Of a DNA stretch of 41,488 bases, positions 15,986-23,362 are shown one piece after another. Each line of letters opens with the position of its first letter. Within the stretch, counting starts at the first letter, position 1. Made by a program: the position numbers and the translations under genes. The DNA comes from an uncultured Actinomycetes bacterium (lineage in GTDB: Bacteria > Actinomycetota > Acidimicrobiia > Acidimicrobiales > Microtrichaceae): NCBI GenBank assembly GCA_903873135.1, contig CAIQNH010000050.1, forward strand, positions 1 through 41,488. Reading direction: 5' to 3'. Under the pieces are notes generated by a model that did not search any database, was not told the DNA's origin, and saw nothing but the letters and a program-made list of their open reading frames with translations.

Positions 15986-17124
15986 AGGACCGACTCCCGG
16001 ACCTCGAAGCGCTTGGCGACCACGTCGGCGAGGTAGTTCAGCGCCAGCACCGTGATGAACAGGACGATCACGGTGATCATCACCATGTGTGGAGAGCGAC
16101 GGAGCTGGTCACGGTTCTCGGCGATGATGTTCCCCCAGGACGGCGTGGGGAGCTGCACGCCCACCCCGAACAGGCTCAGTCCGCCCTCGGCGACGATCGC
16201 GATGCCCACGCCGAGCAGGGCGATGGACATCATCGCCGGGACGACGTTGGGGAGGACCTCCCGGAACATCGTCCGCCAGCTCTTCGCCCCCATGGCCCGC
16301 GACGCCAGGACGAACTCCCGCTCGGACCAGACGAGCGTGTTCGCCCGGGTGATGCGGCCGAGGATCGGGATGGACACGATGCCGAGGCCGAGGATCACGA
16401 CCATGATGCGTCGGCTGCTGCTGGTGTCGTCGCCCGAGGCGAGCACGGTGACCAGTGCCAGGGCCAGCACGAACTGCGGGATGGCGAGCAGGATCGTCAT
16501 GGCCGGGGTGATGATGCCGTCGACCCGGCCCCGGAAGTAGCCGGTGACCAGGCCGAGGAAGCCCCCGATGAGCATGCCGAACGCCACGGCCCCGAAGCCG
16601 ATCGCGAACGACGACCGGGTGCCGTAGATCAGCCGGCTGAGCATGTCTCGTCCGATGGTGTCTGCACCGAGCAGCGAGCCCTGGTTGCGGGCGACGTGCA
16701 CGGCCAGGGTGGCCAGCAGGATCACGGCTGCGACGACACCGAAGGCCACCCGCACGGCTCGTGCCCGTTCGCCGGTCCCGTCGCCCCTGCGCACCACCGA
16801 ACTCACCAGCAGGTAGGCGATCCCGACCACCACCAGGGCGCCGAGCCCGAGGAGCCACTGGTTGACCACCGGCCCCTGTCGGGCCAGGGACGCGATCGAC
16901 TCCTCCGGTCGGGGGAGCGGCAGGAACGGGGCGATGATCGCCAGGGTCGCCAGACCGACGATCCAGCCCAGCGACAACCACGCCGCGATCCCCAGGCTGC
17001 CTCGCTTCCGGTTCGGATCGAGGGGCTCGAGCTCCTCCGCCGTGACGGCGAGCGCCGTGACCTCGAGCGACGGGTCGAGGTGCGTGACGCTCGTGTCGCG
17101 TCCGACGGGGTAGTGGTCGCTCAC
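15982..17124 (-). CDS. ABC transporter permease (DppC/OppC-like) with inserted helices
   Basis: This 380-residue inner-membrane permease pairs with the following permease to form the translocation channel. The core DppC signatures are present: GADTIGRDMLSRLIYGTR, then the EAA-type loop with RAMGAKSWRTMFREVLPN, and GLSLFGVGVQ near the end. Typical DppC proteins are about 280-310 residues. The excess lies between the first helix and the GRDMLSR motif, where two further hydrophobic segments (about residues 88-112 and 123-146) appear. It overlaps both neighbours by four bases. Confidence 0.92.
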   Translation of the reverse strand: MSDHYPVGRDTSVTHLDPSLEVTALAVTAEELEPLDPNRKRGSLGIAAWLSLGWIVGLATLAIIAPFLPLPRPEESIASLARQGPVVNQWLLGLGALVVVGIAYLLVSSVVRRGDGTGERARAVRVAFGVVAAVILLATLAVHVARNQGSLLGADTIGRDMLSRLIYGTRSSFAIGFGAVAFGMLIGGFLGLVTGYFRGRVDGIITPAMTILLAIPQFVLALALVTVLASGDDTSSSRRIMVVILGLGIVSIPILGRITRANTLVWSEREFVLASRAMGAKSWRTMFREVLPNVVPAMMSIALLGVGIAIVAEGGLSLFGVGVQLPTPSWGNIIAENRDQLRRSPHMVMITVIVLFITVLALNYLADVVAKRFEVRESVL

Positions 17125-18059
17125 CGTCGGATCCTCGGATCCAGGACGCTGTAGAGGATGTCGACCCCGAAGTTCACCAGCACGTAGAAGATCGCGATGA
17201 TCGCGACCATCGACTGGAAGGCGACCACCTGGCGTGTGGCGATCGCCTCGGCGATGAGGAACCCCATCCCCGGGATCTGGAACACGACCTCGATGATCAG
17301 CGCACCGCCGATCAGCGTGCCGACGTTGAGGCCGGCGACCGTGAGGAGGGTGAGCGACGACGGCCGGAGGGCGTGGCGGAACAGGATCCGCTTGTTCTTG
17401 AGGCCCTTCGCCTTGGCCATCGTGATGAAGTCCTGCTGCAGGGTGGCGATCATGTCGCTGCGCAGCAGGCGCATGTAGACCGCGACCTGACCGACGGCCA
17501 ACGTGATCACGGGCAGCACCACGGTCTGCAGGTGCTCGACCGGGTTCTCGGTCAGCGGCGTGTAGCCCGTCGCCTTGAACCAGCCGAGTTTCACCGCCAG
17601 GTAGTACTGCAGCACGAACCCGAGCGCGAACGTGGGGATGGCCAGCATGGCGAACGCCGAGGTGTTCGACAGTCGGTCGAAGAACGAGTCCTTGCGGTAG
17701 GCCGCGATCACCCCCACCGGGATGGCGATCAGCAGCGCGATCACCTGGGCGTAGATCATCAGCACGAGCGACACGGGGAGGGCCTGCCAGACCCGTTCGG
17801 AGACGGGGCGTGTGGAGCTCACGGCGTAGTAGCTGCCCATGTCGCCCCGGACGAACCCGCCGAGCCAGGAGCCGTACCGGGCGATGAACGGCTGGTCGAG
17901 CTCGAGGTCCGATCGCACCGCCTCACGCTGCTCGTCGCTGCCGAACGGGACGAGCACCTCGACCGGATCCCCGGGGAGCAGCTCGAGGAGCAGGGACGCG
18001 AACAACGTCACCAGCACCACGGTGACGAGCAGCTGACCGAGTTTCCGGAGGGCGACCAT
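17121..18059 (-). CDS. ABC transporter permease (DppB/OppB-like)
   Basis: This is a 312-residue permease of normal length. It begins with a membrane helix and the LLPGDPVEVLVP segment typical of DppB. A large extracytoplasmic loop (GDMGSYYAVSSTRPV) follows, then several helices, the EAA loop region TMAKAKGLKNKRILFRHALR, and the terminal DILYSVLDPRIRR motif. The ATG at 18059 lies nine bases after a strong hairpin that separates it from the binding-protein gene. It overlaps the next permease by four bases. Confidence 0.93.
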   Translation of the reverse strand: MVALRKLGQLLVTVVLVTLFASLLLELLPGDPVEVLVPFGSDEQREAVRSDLELDQPFIARYGSWLGGFVRGDMGSYYAVSSTRPVSERVWQALPVSLVLMIYAQVIALLIAIPVGVIAAYRKDSFFDRLSNTSAFAMLAIPTFALGFVLQYYLAVKLGWFKATGYTPLTENPVEHLQTVVLPVITLAVGQVAVYMRLLRSDMIATLQQDFITMAKAKGLKNKRILFRHALRPSSLTLLTVAGLNVGTLIGGALIIEVVFQIPGMGFLIAEAIATRQVVAFQSMVAIIAIFYVLVNFGVDILYSVLDPRIRR

Positions 18060-18067
18060 GGCGGTGG

Positions 18068-18094
18068 GGGACCCGGGCCGAGGGCCCGGGTCCC
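18068..18094 (-). terminator. Intra-operon hairpin between binding-protein and permease genes
   Basis: A perfect 12-base inverted repeat (GGGACCCGGGCC with its complement, three-base loop) fills most of the 42-base gap. It has no U-tract. In ABC operons such a hairpin often stabilises the binding-protein mRNA or attenuates downstream genes; here it may also shape initiation at the permease ATG nine bases further on. Confidence 0.6.
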
Positions 18095-18101
18095 GTCAAC
18101 C

Positions 18102-19757
18102 TCAGTTCGTGACGTAGAGGCCCAGGACGGGGTGGCCGGTGGCCAGACCCGGGAACGGCTCGCTGCCGTCCGGGTTGTTGGGGCCGTACACGCCCTTGAC
18201 GCCCTTGGAGGCGATGTCCCACTGCGTCCAGTTCAGCCAGATGTTGTAGACCTCGGAGCCGAAGCGACGGTTCAGCTCCTCGTAGATGGCCGCCGCCTTC
18301 TCCTTGTCGGGCTCGGCCCGACCTGCATCGAGGAGACGGTCGATCTCCGGGTCGCTGAACTTGCCGAAGTTGACCGGCGAGCCCGACTTCCACCAGTTGT
18401 ACTGGCCGTCGGGGTTGCCGCCCGGGTGGTTCCGCCAGCTGAGCGCCTGCCAGTTCCCACCCAGGGCCTCGTTGATCAGCGCAGCCTGCTCGACCTGGCG
18501 GAGGTTCACCTTGGCGCCGACCTTCTCGGCCTGCTCCTTGATGAACTGCGCTGCCTTCACGACGCCGGGATCGGGCGTGGAGACCAGCGTGAACTCCAGC
18601 GGGCCACCGAGCTCCTGGGCGCAGGTGTCGGCCAGCTGCTGGGCCTTCTCCGGGTCGTAGGAGGGGTAGCCGGCGTCCTCGAGGTAGCCGATGTCGCCCT
18701 TGCCGAACGGACCGGACGCCATGGTGAAGAGGTCGAGGTTGATCACCTTGTTGTAGTCGTCCCGGTTGAGGGCGTAGGCGGCAGCGAGCCGGCAGTTCTT
18801 GTTGTTGAACGGTGGCACGGAGGCGTTGAGCATGCCGTAGCTGACCTCGGCGAACTGGTCGGACTCGACCAGTTCCACCTCACCGGCGTCACGCTGGTCC
18901 CGCAGGTCCAGGATCTGCTCGGCCCCCGAGGTGTGCATCATGTTGATCTCGCCCGAGTTCAGTGCGTTCTGTCGGGCGTTGGCCTCGGGGAACGGCTTGA
19001 ACGTGATCTTGTCGAGGTACGGGAGCTGCACACCGGCGGCGTCCTTCTGCCAGTAGTTCGGGTTCTTGACGGCGGTGAAGCTGTCGTTGACCTTCCACTC
19101 CTGCAGCTTGAACGGCCCGGTGCCGATCAGGTTCCGGTCGCACGTCGCCGGGTCGTCGAGCTGGGCCTGGCCCATGATGCCGATCCGGCCGCTCGAGAAC
19201 AGCGTCCCGGGGAGCGACGGCCACGGCGTCTTGGTGGTGATGAGTACGGTGGACGGGTCGACGACGCTCACGTCCTGGATCGGCTCGAACACGAACCGGA
19301 ACAACAGCGGCTGGCGGGCGGGGTAGGCGCCCCGGTAGGCGTCGAGGTTGTTCTTGACGACCTGCGCGTCGAGCGGCGAGCCGTCGTGGAAGGTGATGCC
19401 CGGGCGGAGCTTCACGGTCCACTGGGTGAAGTCGGCGTTCGGGGTCACCGACTCGGCGAGGTAGCCGGAGTAGTTGCCCTCGCTGTCGGGGATGGTGAGC
19501 GTGTCGTAGATCGACCGCGCGACCTGGATGCCGGAGATGGCGAGCTGCGACTCGGCGAGGCAGTAGCCGCCCGAGGTCTCGGCCTCGAGGCCGTAGACGA
19601 CCTCGCCGCCGGGGGTGGGGGTGTCGCTCCCGCTGGAGCCGCCGGAGTCGTTGCCTCCTCCCGACTCGGCGCCACCGCCGCAGGCTGCGGCGACGAACGC
19701 CACGGCGGCGACGATGCCGACGGTGAGCTTCCGGATCCGGTGTCGGTCCTGGTGCAC
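18102..19757 (-). CDS. ABC transporter substrate-binding lipoprotein, family 5 (DppA/OppA-like)
   Basis: This 551-residue exported solute-binding protein captures the ligand for the downstream permease and ATPase set. The chosen GTG at 19757 has AGGGGG about five bases upstream. It gives a compact signal peptide, RHRIRK followed by a hydrophobic stretch ending FVAAAC, with Cys26 as lipidation site, then a Gly/Ser-rich linker. The family 5 body shows LAESVTPNADFTQWTVKLRP and ITFHDGSPLDA. A GTG at 19790 adds 11 residues but sits at the predicted transcription start. Ligand could be a peptide, nickel complex or other compound. Confidence 0.92.
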   Translation of the reverse strand: MHQDRHRIRKLTVGIVAAVAFVAAACGGGAESGGGNDSGGSSGSDTPTPGGEVVYGLEAETSGGYCLAESQLAISGIQVARSIYDTLTIPDSEGNYSGYLAESVTPNADFTQWTVKLRPGITFHDGSPLDAQVVKNNLDAYRGAYPARQPLLFRFVFEPIQDVSVVDPSTVLITTKTPWPSLPGTLFSSGRIGIMGQAQLDDPATCDRNLIGTGPFKLQEWKVNDSFTAVKNPNYWQKDAAGVQLPYLDKITFKPFPEANARQNALNSGEINMMHTSGAEQILDLRDQRDAGEVELVESDQFAEVSYGMLNASVPPFNNKNCRLAAAYALNRDDYNKVINLDLFTMASGPFGKGDIGYLEDAGYPSYDPEKAQQLADTCAQELGGPLEFTLVSTPDPGVVKAAQFIKEQAEKVGAKVNLRQVEQAALINEALGGNWQALSWRNHPGGNPDGQYNWWKSGSPVNFGKFSDPEIDRLLDAGRAEPDKEKAAAIYEELNRRFGSEVYNIWLNWTQWDIASKGVKGVYGPNNPDGSEPFPGLATGHPVLGLYVTN

Positions 19758-19788
19758 GTGTTCCCCCTGGTCGTCGGTGACGGACTTC

Positions 19789-19822
19789 ACACCGCGGAAT
19801 CTAGCCCACGACCACGCGGTGT
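19789..19822. repeat. Inverted repeat flanking the transporter promoter (candidate operator)
   Basis: ACACCGCG (19789-19796) and CGCGGTGT (19815-19822) are perfect complements separated by 18 bases. The spacer contains the -10 box TAGATT, and one arm covers the predicted start site. The geometry suits a dimeric repressor; no regulator gene lies adjacent. Confidence 0.45.
19798..19803 (-). promoter_or_regulatory. -10 box TAGATT for the transporter operon
   Basis: On the minus strand TAGATT predicts transcription starting at about 19790-19791, giving a leader of roughly 33 bases with an AGGGGG ribosome site before GTG 19757. The box lies inside an inverted repeat (19789-19822). Confidence 0.6.
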
Positions 19823-19838
19823 CAACGCAGGCCCGGCC

Positions 19839-20606
19839 TCAGGTCGGCCCGGGCCACTCGCCGCGCCGCTCGAGCACCGTGCGCAGGACCGTGGGGAGGT
19901 CGGTCATGATCCCGTCGACACCGAGGTCGAGCAGCCGGTGCATCTCCCCGGGTTCGTCGATGGTCCACACGTGGACCTGCAGCCCGCGTCGGTGGGCGCG
20001 TTCGACGAGCCGTTCGGTGACGACCTCCACGTTGCGGTGCCGGACCGGGACCTGGAGGCAGCGGTAGGCCGGGACGCCGGGTCCGCCCCGGTCACCTCCC
20101 AGGCGGGAGCGGGCGACCTCGGCGGCGATCTCCCGGGGGCCCGCCGAGGTGCACAGTTCCGGACCGGCCTGTGCCCGGAGCCGTCGGAGCCTGCTGTCGG
20201 AGAAGCCCCCGACGCAGACACGCCCCAGCGCGCCGTGGCGTCGCAGGGCGGGCACGAGCGCCTCGGCCGCCTCGTCGTGCTTGGCGTCGATGTTGAACCG
20301 GGCGTCGGGGAACTCCTCGAGCAGCTCGTCGAGCGTCGGGATCGGGTGGGTCCCGTGGATCCGCGCCGAGGCGACCTCGGCGGCCGAGCGCTCGGCGACG
20401 GCGCCGACCCGGTCGGTGACCCGGTCGAGTCGGTCGTCGTGGAACGCCACGAGCGTGCCGTCGACGGTGAGGTGGACGTCGGTCTCGAGGTAGCGGAACC
20501 CGAGACGCCAGGCGTTGCGGAACGCATCCAGGCTGTTCTCGGGCGCGGCCTCCGTCCCGCCCCGGTGGGCGATGGCGATCGGTCGGGTGCCGTCGAGGAA
20601 TCCCAT
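19839..20606 (-). CDS. Glycerophosphodiester phosphodiesterase family protein
   Basis: This 255-residue TIM-barrel enzyme should cleave glycerophosphodiesters to sn-glycerol-3-phosphate and an alcohol. Catalytic GDPD residues are visible: AHRGG (His14), PENSLDAF, ETDVHLT (Glu41, Asp43) and HDD (His56), with IDAKH in mid-protein and VHVWTID and GVDGIMTDLP in the C-terminal half. There is no signal peptide, so it is probably cytoplasmic. It ends beyond the transporter promoter and looks to be a separate unit. ATG 20606 lacks a clear ribosome site; TACCGT at 20650-20655 would give a leader of about 37 bases. Confidence 0.92.
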   Translation of the reverse strand: MGFLDGTRPIAIAHRGGTEAAPENSLDAFRNAWRLGFRYLETDVHLTVDGTLVAFHDDRLDRVTDRVGAVAERSAAEVASARIHGTHPIPTLDELLEEFPDARFNIDAKHDEAAEALVPALRRHGALGRVCVGGFSDSRLRRLRAQAGPELCTSAGPREIAAEVARSRLGGDRGGPGVPAYRCLQVPVRHRNVEVVTERLVERAHRRGLQVHVWTIDEPGEMHRLLDLGVDGIMTDLPTVLRTVLERRGEWPGPT

Positions 20607-20649
20607 GGTGCGTCCGAGGATGCCGCACCCGTCGGGCGGCAGCCACGCG

Positions 20650-20655
20650 ACGGTA
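20650..20655 (-). promoter_or_regulatory. Possible -10 box TACCGT for the GDPD gene
   Basis: On the minus strand TACCGT lies 43 bases before the ATG at 20606. It is the only TANNNT hexamer I saw in this divergent gap on that strand. Confidence 0.35.
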
Positions 20656-20678
20656 GTCGGACGGGGTCGGAGGAGCGG

Positions 20679-20684
20679 TACCGT
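20679..20684 (+). promoter_or_regulatory. -10 box TACCGT for leaderless SirB1-like gene
   Basis: TACCGT ends five bases before the ATG at 20690. No ribosome site lies between, so the transcript is probably leaderless. Confidence 0.55.
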
Positions 20685-20689
20685 GCCGG

Positions 20690-21460
20690 ATGGGACCGGA
20701 GCACGAGTTCGCCACCGCCTGGTCGGAGGACGTCCCGGACCTCGAGCTGCTGGTGCGGCTCGTGTCCGCGGCCGGTCGTCGCAACGCTCCCGAGCCGGGG
20801 CCGCTCCTCGACCGGGTGGCGGAGCGGGTCGGTGGTGCCGGCCCGGTCGGCGGTGCCGGGGTGGTCTCGGCGCTCTTCGCCGACGGGTGGTTCCGGGGAG
20901 ACGACCGGACCTACGGGTCTCCCGAGAACAGCCTGCTGGACCGGGTCCTGGAGCGCCGCCTCGGTATCCCGCTGTCGTTGTCCGTCGTGGCGATCCTCGT
21001 GGGTCGACGCCTCGGCGTCAGCCTCGAGGCGGTCGGCATGCCCCGCCACGTGCTCCTGCGTGACCCCGACGCCGGCCTGCTCCACGACGTGTTCGACCTG
21101 GGCCGACCCCTCGACGAGTCGGGCGCCGAGGCGCTGCTGCGCAGGGTCGACCCCGGCCTGCCGTGGACGCCGGAGCACCTCGCCACCATGACCACCAGGG
21201 AGGTCGTCGACCGGTGGTGCCGGAACCTCCGGGTGGCCCGGGCCACCGCTGGGGACGGCGCCGGGGTCGACGCAGTGCTCGACCTCGAGCTCACCCGACC
21301 TGACCCACCGCTCGACGCCGTGCTCGTCGCGTCCGAGCGGGCCGTGGCCCGTGGGGCGTTCCTCGACGCGGCGACGATGCTCGAGCGTCACGCCCCCGCC
21401 GGCGGTCCCGGCGAGGCGTGGCGAGCGAGGGCGGCCCGGCTCCGGGCGACGATGAACTGA
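20690..21460 (+). CDS. SirB1/transglutaminase-like (Transglut_core2) protein
   Basis: This 256-residue protein resembles the SirB1/Transglut_core2 family. The recognisable block is residues ~75-125: YGSPENSLLDRVLERRLGIP, then SLSVVAILVGRRLGV and VGMPRHVLLR. In this family the segment surrounds a transglutaminase-like core, but the usual nucleophile cysteine is not evident, so enzymatic activity is doubtful. The C-terminal part (~170-256) is helical and could be a degenerate TPR-like region, as in SirB1 homologues. It begins a plus-strand run of genes, each with its own promoter. Cellular role is unknown. Confidence 0.8.
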   Translation: MGPEHEFATAWSEDVPDLELLVRLVSAAGRRNAPEPGPLLDRVAERVGGAGPVGGAGVVSALFADGWFRGDDRTYGSPENSLLDRVLERRLGIPLSLSVVAILVGRRLGVSLEAVGMPRHVLLRDPDAGLLHDVFDLGRPLDESGAEALLRRVDPGLPWTPEHLATMTTREVVDRWCRNLRVARATAGDGAGVDAVLDLELTRPDPPLDAVLVASERAVARGAFLDAATMLERHAPAGGPGEAWRARAARLRATMN

Positions 21461-21472
21461 CTGCGGCGGCCG

Positions 21473-21478
21473 TAGGCT
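21473..21478 (+). promoter_or_regulatory. -10 box TAGGCT for leaderless flavin reductase-like gene
   Basis: TAGGCT ends six bases before the GTG at 21485, the same geometry as at 6200, 26602, 28874 and 41242. Confidence 0.6.
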
Positions 21479-21484
21479 CGGCTC

Positions 21485-22075
21485 GTGATCGACCGGGAGC
21501 TCAAGCGGACGCTCGGCCAGATGATGCACGGGGTGCAGGTCGTGGGGGCAGCCGACGACGGTGTGGTCCGCGCGTACTGCTCGCACTGGGTGGTCCAGGT
21601 GAGCTTCGCCGAGCCGATCGTCCTGGCCTCGGTGTCGCCCCGGCACGACACCTACCCGCTGATCCGCGCCAGCGGCCGGTTCTCCGTCTCCATCCTGGCC
21701 GGGGACCAGGTCGACGCCGGTCAGTACTTCTCGTACCCGGGTCGGAGGTTCCACCGGATCGCGGAGGAGTTCCTCGAACTCGACGAGGACGGCCTGCCGT
21801 ACGTGCCCGACGCCGTCGGCTGGCTCGGCTGCGAGCTGATCGAGGTGCAGGAGCACTGGGGCGACGGCACGCCGATCGACCACCACCTGTGCTTCGCCCG
21901 GGTCGTCCGGGCCCGTCCCGGGCGCCTGCGGGAGCCCCCGCTGCTGTACTCGTCCCGTCTGGGGTGGCGGGTGGCGGGTGACCGGGCCCGCGAGCCCGGA
22001 CGGTCCATCCGGGACGAGCTCCTGGAGCGACTCGTGGCGGCCGGGTACGACGAGCCGGGCCCCGAGGAGGACTGA
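21485..22075 (+). CDS. Flavin reductase-like (FMN-binding split barrel) protein
   Basis: This 196-residue protein resembles flavin reductase-like domain proteins, which bind FMN in a split beta-barrel. The N-terminus (RTLGQMMHGVQVVGA) and the following core (YCSHWVVQVSFAEPIVLASV, then DTYPLIRASGRFSVSILA) match the family's usual opening, in which a Thr/Ser-rich loop contacts the flavin phosphate. A C-terminal extension of about 50 charged residues follows. The partner oxygenase is not adjacent, so the role is open. Because the genome makes F420 (fbiC in this window), a deazaflavin-linked role is possible but not shown. GTG 21485 is supported by the -10 box. Confidence 0.78.
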   Translation: MIDRELKRTLGQMMHGVQVVGAADDGVVRAYCSHWVVQVSFAEPIVLASVSPRHDTYPLIRASGRFSVSILAGDQVDAGQYFSYPGRRFHRIAEEFLELDEDGLPYVPDAVGWLGCELIEVQEHWGDGTPIDHHLCFARVVRARPGRLREPPLLYSSRLGWRVAGDRAREPGRSIRDELLERLVAAGYDEPGPEED

Positions 22076-22110
22076 GTCCCCGCGCCTCGGCCCGTCGGAG
22101 GTCGGGGGAG

Positions 22111-22116
22111 TACCCT
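22111..22116 (+). promoter_or_regulatory. -10 box TACCCT with structured leader for acyl-CoA dehydrogenase gene
   Basis: TACCCT predicts a start near 22123. The leader of about 40 bases can fold into GTGCCGCC (22121-22128) paired with GGC and GGCAC (22137-22146, two-base bulge), followed by a ribosome site GGGGAGG at 22154-22160 before ATG 22165. This is the contrast case to the leaderless neighbours. Confidence 0.5.
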
Positions 22117-22164
22117 CACCGTGCCGCCGGAGCGGCGGCGTGGCACGAGTCGTGGGGAGGTCCG

Positions 22165-23337
22165 ATGTCCGACGAGACCCTGGTGAGCGAGGCGGTCGAC
22201 CGGTTGCTGGCCGAGCACGACCCGGCGTCCACCGACGAGCAGGCGTTCCTCGAGGCCCAGTACGACGCCGGGTTGGCGTGGGTGCACTTCCCCGAGGGGT
22301 GGGGTGGTCTCGGAGTGACCCCGAAGCTGCAGAAGACCGTCATCGAACGGGTGGCCCGTGCCGGTGGGCCCATCGGCGGGGCCCGCAACCCGATCGGCTA
22401 CGGGATGTGCGCACCGGCGGTCGTGACGCACGGCTCCGACGAGCAGCGCGGTCTCCTGCGCTCCCTGTTCTCCAACGAGCACATCTGGTGCCAGCTGTTC
22501 TCGGAGCCGGGCGCAGGCTCCGACGTGGCGTCGCTGGCCATGCGGGCCGACCGTGACGGCGACGAGTGGATCGTGAACGGCCAGAAGGTCTGGACGACCC
22601 TCGCCCACGTGTCGCGCTACGGGCTGCTGATCGCCCGGACCAACCCGGACGTCCCGAAGCACCGCGGCATCACGGCGTTCATCGTCGACATGGAGGCCGA
22701 GGGCGTGGAGGTCCGGCCGCTGCGCCAGATGACCGGCGAGGCGGAGTTCAACGAGGTCTACTTCACCGACGTCCGGGTGCCGGACTCCATGCGCCTGGAC
22801 GCCGAGGGCCAGGGGTGGGCGGTGTCCATCACCACGCTGATGAACGAGCGGGTGTCGATCGGTGGCGGCACGCCGCCTCGCGGGAGCGGCCCCATCGCGC
22901 ACCTGGTCGACCTCTGGAAGAAGCAGGCCTCGGACGATCCGGTGATGCGTGACCGGGTGGCTCGACTCTGGATCCAGGCCGAGGTCAACCGGCTCAACAA
23001 CCTCCGCGCCGCCGCCAACCGGAGGGCTGGGACCCCGGGCCCGGAGGGCTCCGTGGCCAAGCTCGCCATGGCGGAGCTGAACAAGGTGATCTACGAGACG
23101 GCCATGGACATCCTCGGTGCCGAGGGCATGCTCTACGGCTCCTACGAGCTGGTCCGACCACGGCACGCCCTGTTCACCGACGACCTCAGCAAGAACTTCC
23201 TCCGCGCCCGGGCCAACTCGATCGAGGGTGGCACGAGCGAGGTCCTGCGCAACATCCTCGGCGAGCGGGTGCTCGGTCTCCCCGGCGACGTCCGGGTCGA
23301 CAAGGAGCTCCCGTGGAAGGACGTGCCCCGTTCCTGA
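22165..23337 (+). CDS. Acyl-CoA dehydrogenase
   Basis: This 390-residue FAD enzyme oxidises an acyl-CoA at the alpha-beta carbons. Family blocks are present in order: an N-terminal helical domain, QLFSEPGAGSDVASL (the acyl-CoA dehydrogenase signature near ~111-125), WIVNGQKVWTTLAH, the beta domain with EVYFTDVRVPDS, and the C-terminal FAD-binding SIEGGTSEVLRNILGERVLG. Length is typical. ATG 22165 has a strong GGGGAGG ribosome site. The chain specificity cannot be read; the subgroup looks like actinobacterial FadE proteins. Acyl-CoA synthetase elsewhere in the window could feed the same route, but they are not co-transcribed. Confidence 0.93.
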   Translation: MSDETLVSEAVDRLLAEHDPASTDEQAFLEAQYDAGLAWVHFPEGWGGLGVTPKLQKTVIERVARAGGPIGGARNPIGYGMCAPAVVTHGSDEQRGLLRSLFSNEHIWCQLFSEPGAGSDVASLAMRADRDGDEWIVNGQKVWTTLAHVSRYGLLIARTNPDVPKHRGITAFIVDMEAEGVEVRPLRQMTGEAEFNEVYFTDVRVPDSMRLDAEGQGWAVSITTLMNERVSIGGGTPPRGSGPIAHLVDLWKKQASDDPVMRDRVARLWIQAEVNRLNNLRAAANRRAGTPGPEGSVAKLAMAELNKVIYETAMDILGAEGMLYGSYELVRPRHALFTDDLSKNFLRARANSIEGGTSEVLRNILGERVLGLPGDVRVDKELPWKDVPRS

Positions 23338-23349
23338 CCCGACGGCCCC

Positions 23350-23355
23350 TAGCGT
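23350..23355 (+). promoter_or_regulatory. -10 box TAGCGT for leaderless pyruvate kinase gene
   Basis: TAGCGT ends seven bases before the GTG at 23363. Confidence 0.55.
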
Positions 23356-23362
23356 GGGTCCG

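Noticed and set aside
20676-20683. CGGTACCG palindrome in the divergent GDPD/SirB1 gap
   Set aside because: Eight bases only and overlapping the -10 box; too short for a confident operator.
17373-21191. Plus-strand open frame of about 1,270 codons across the transporter and GDPD genes
   Set aside because: It runs antisense to several genes with clear motifs and shows Val/Gly/Asp/His repeats typical of a GC-rich antisense shadow.
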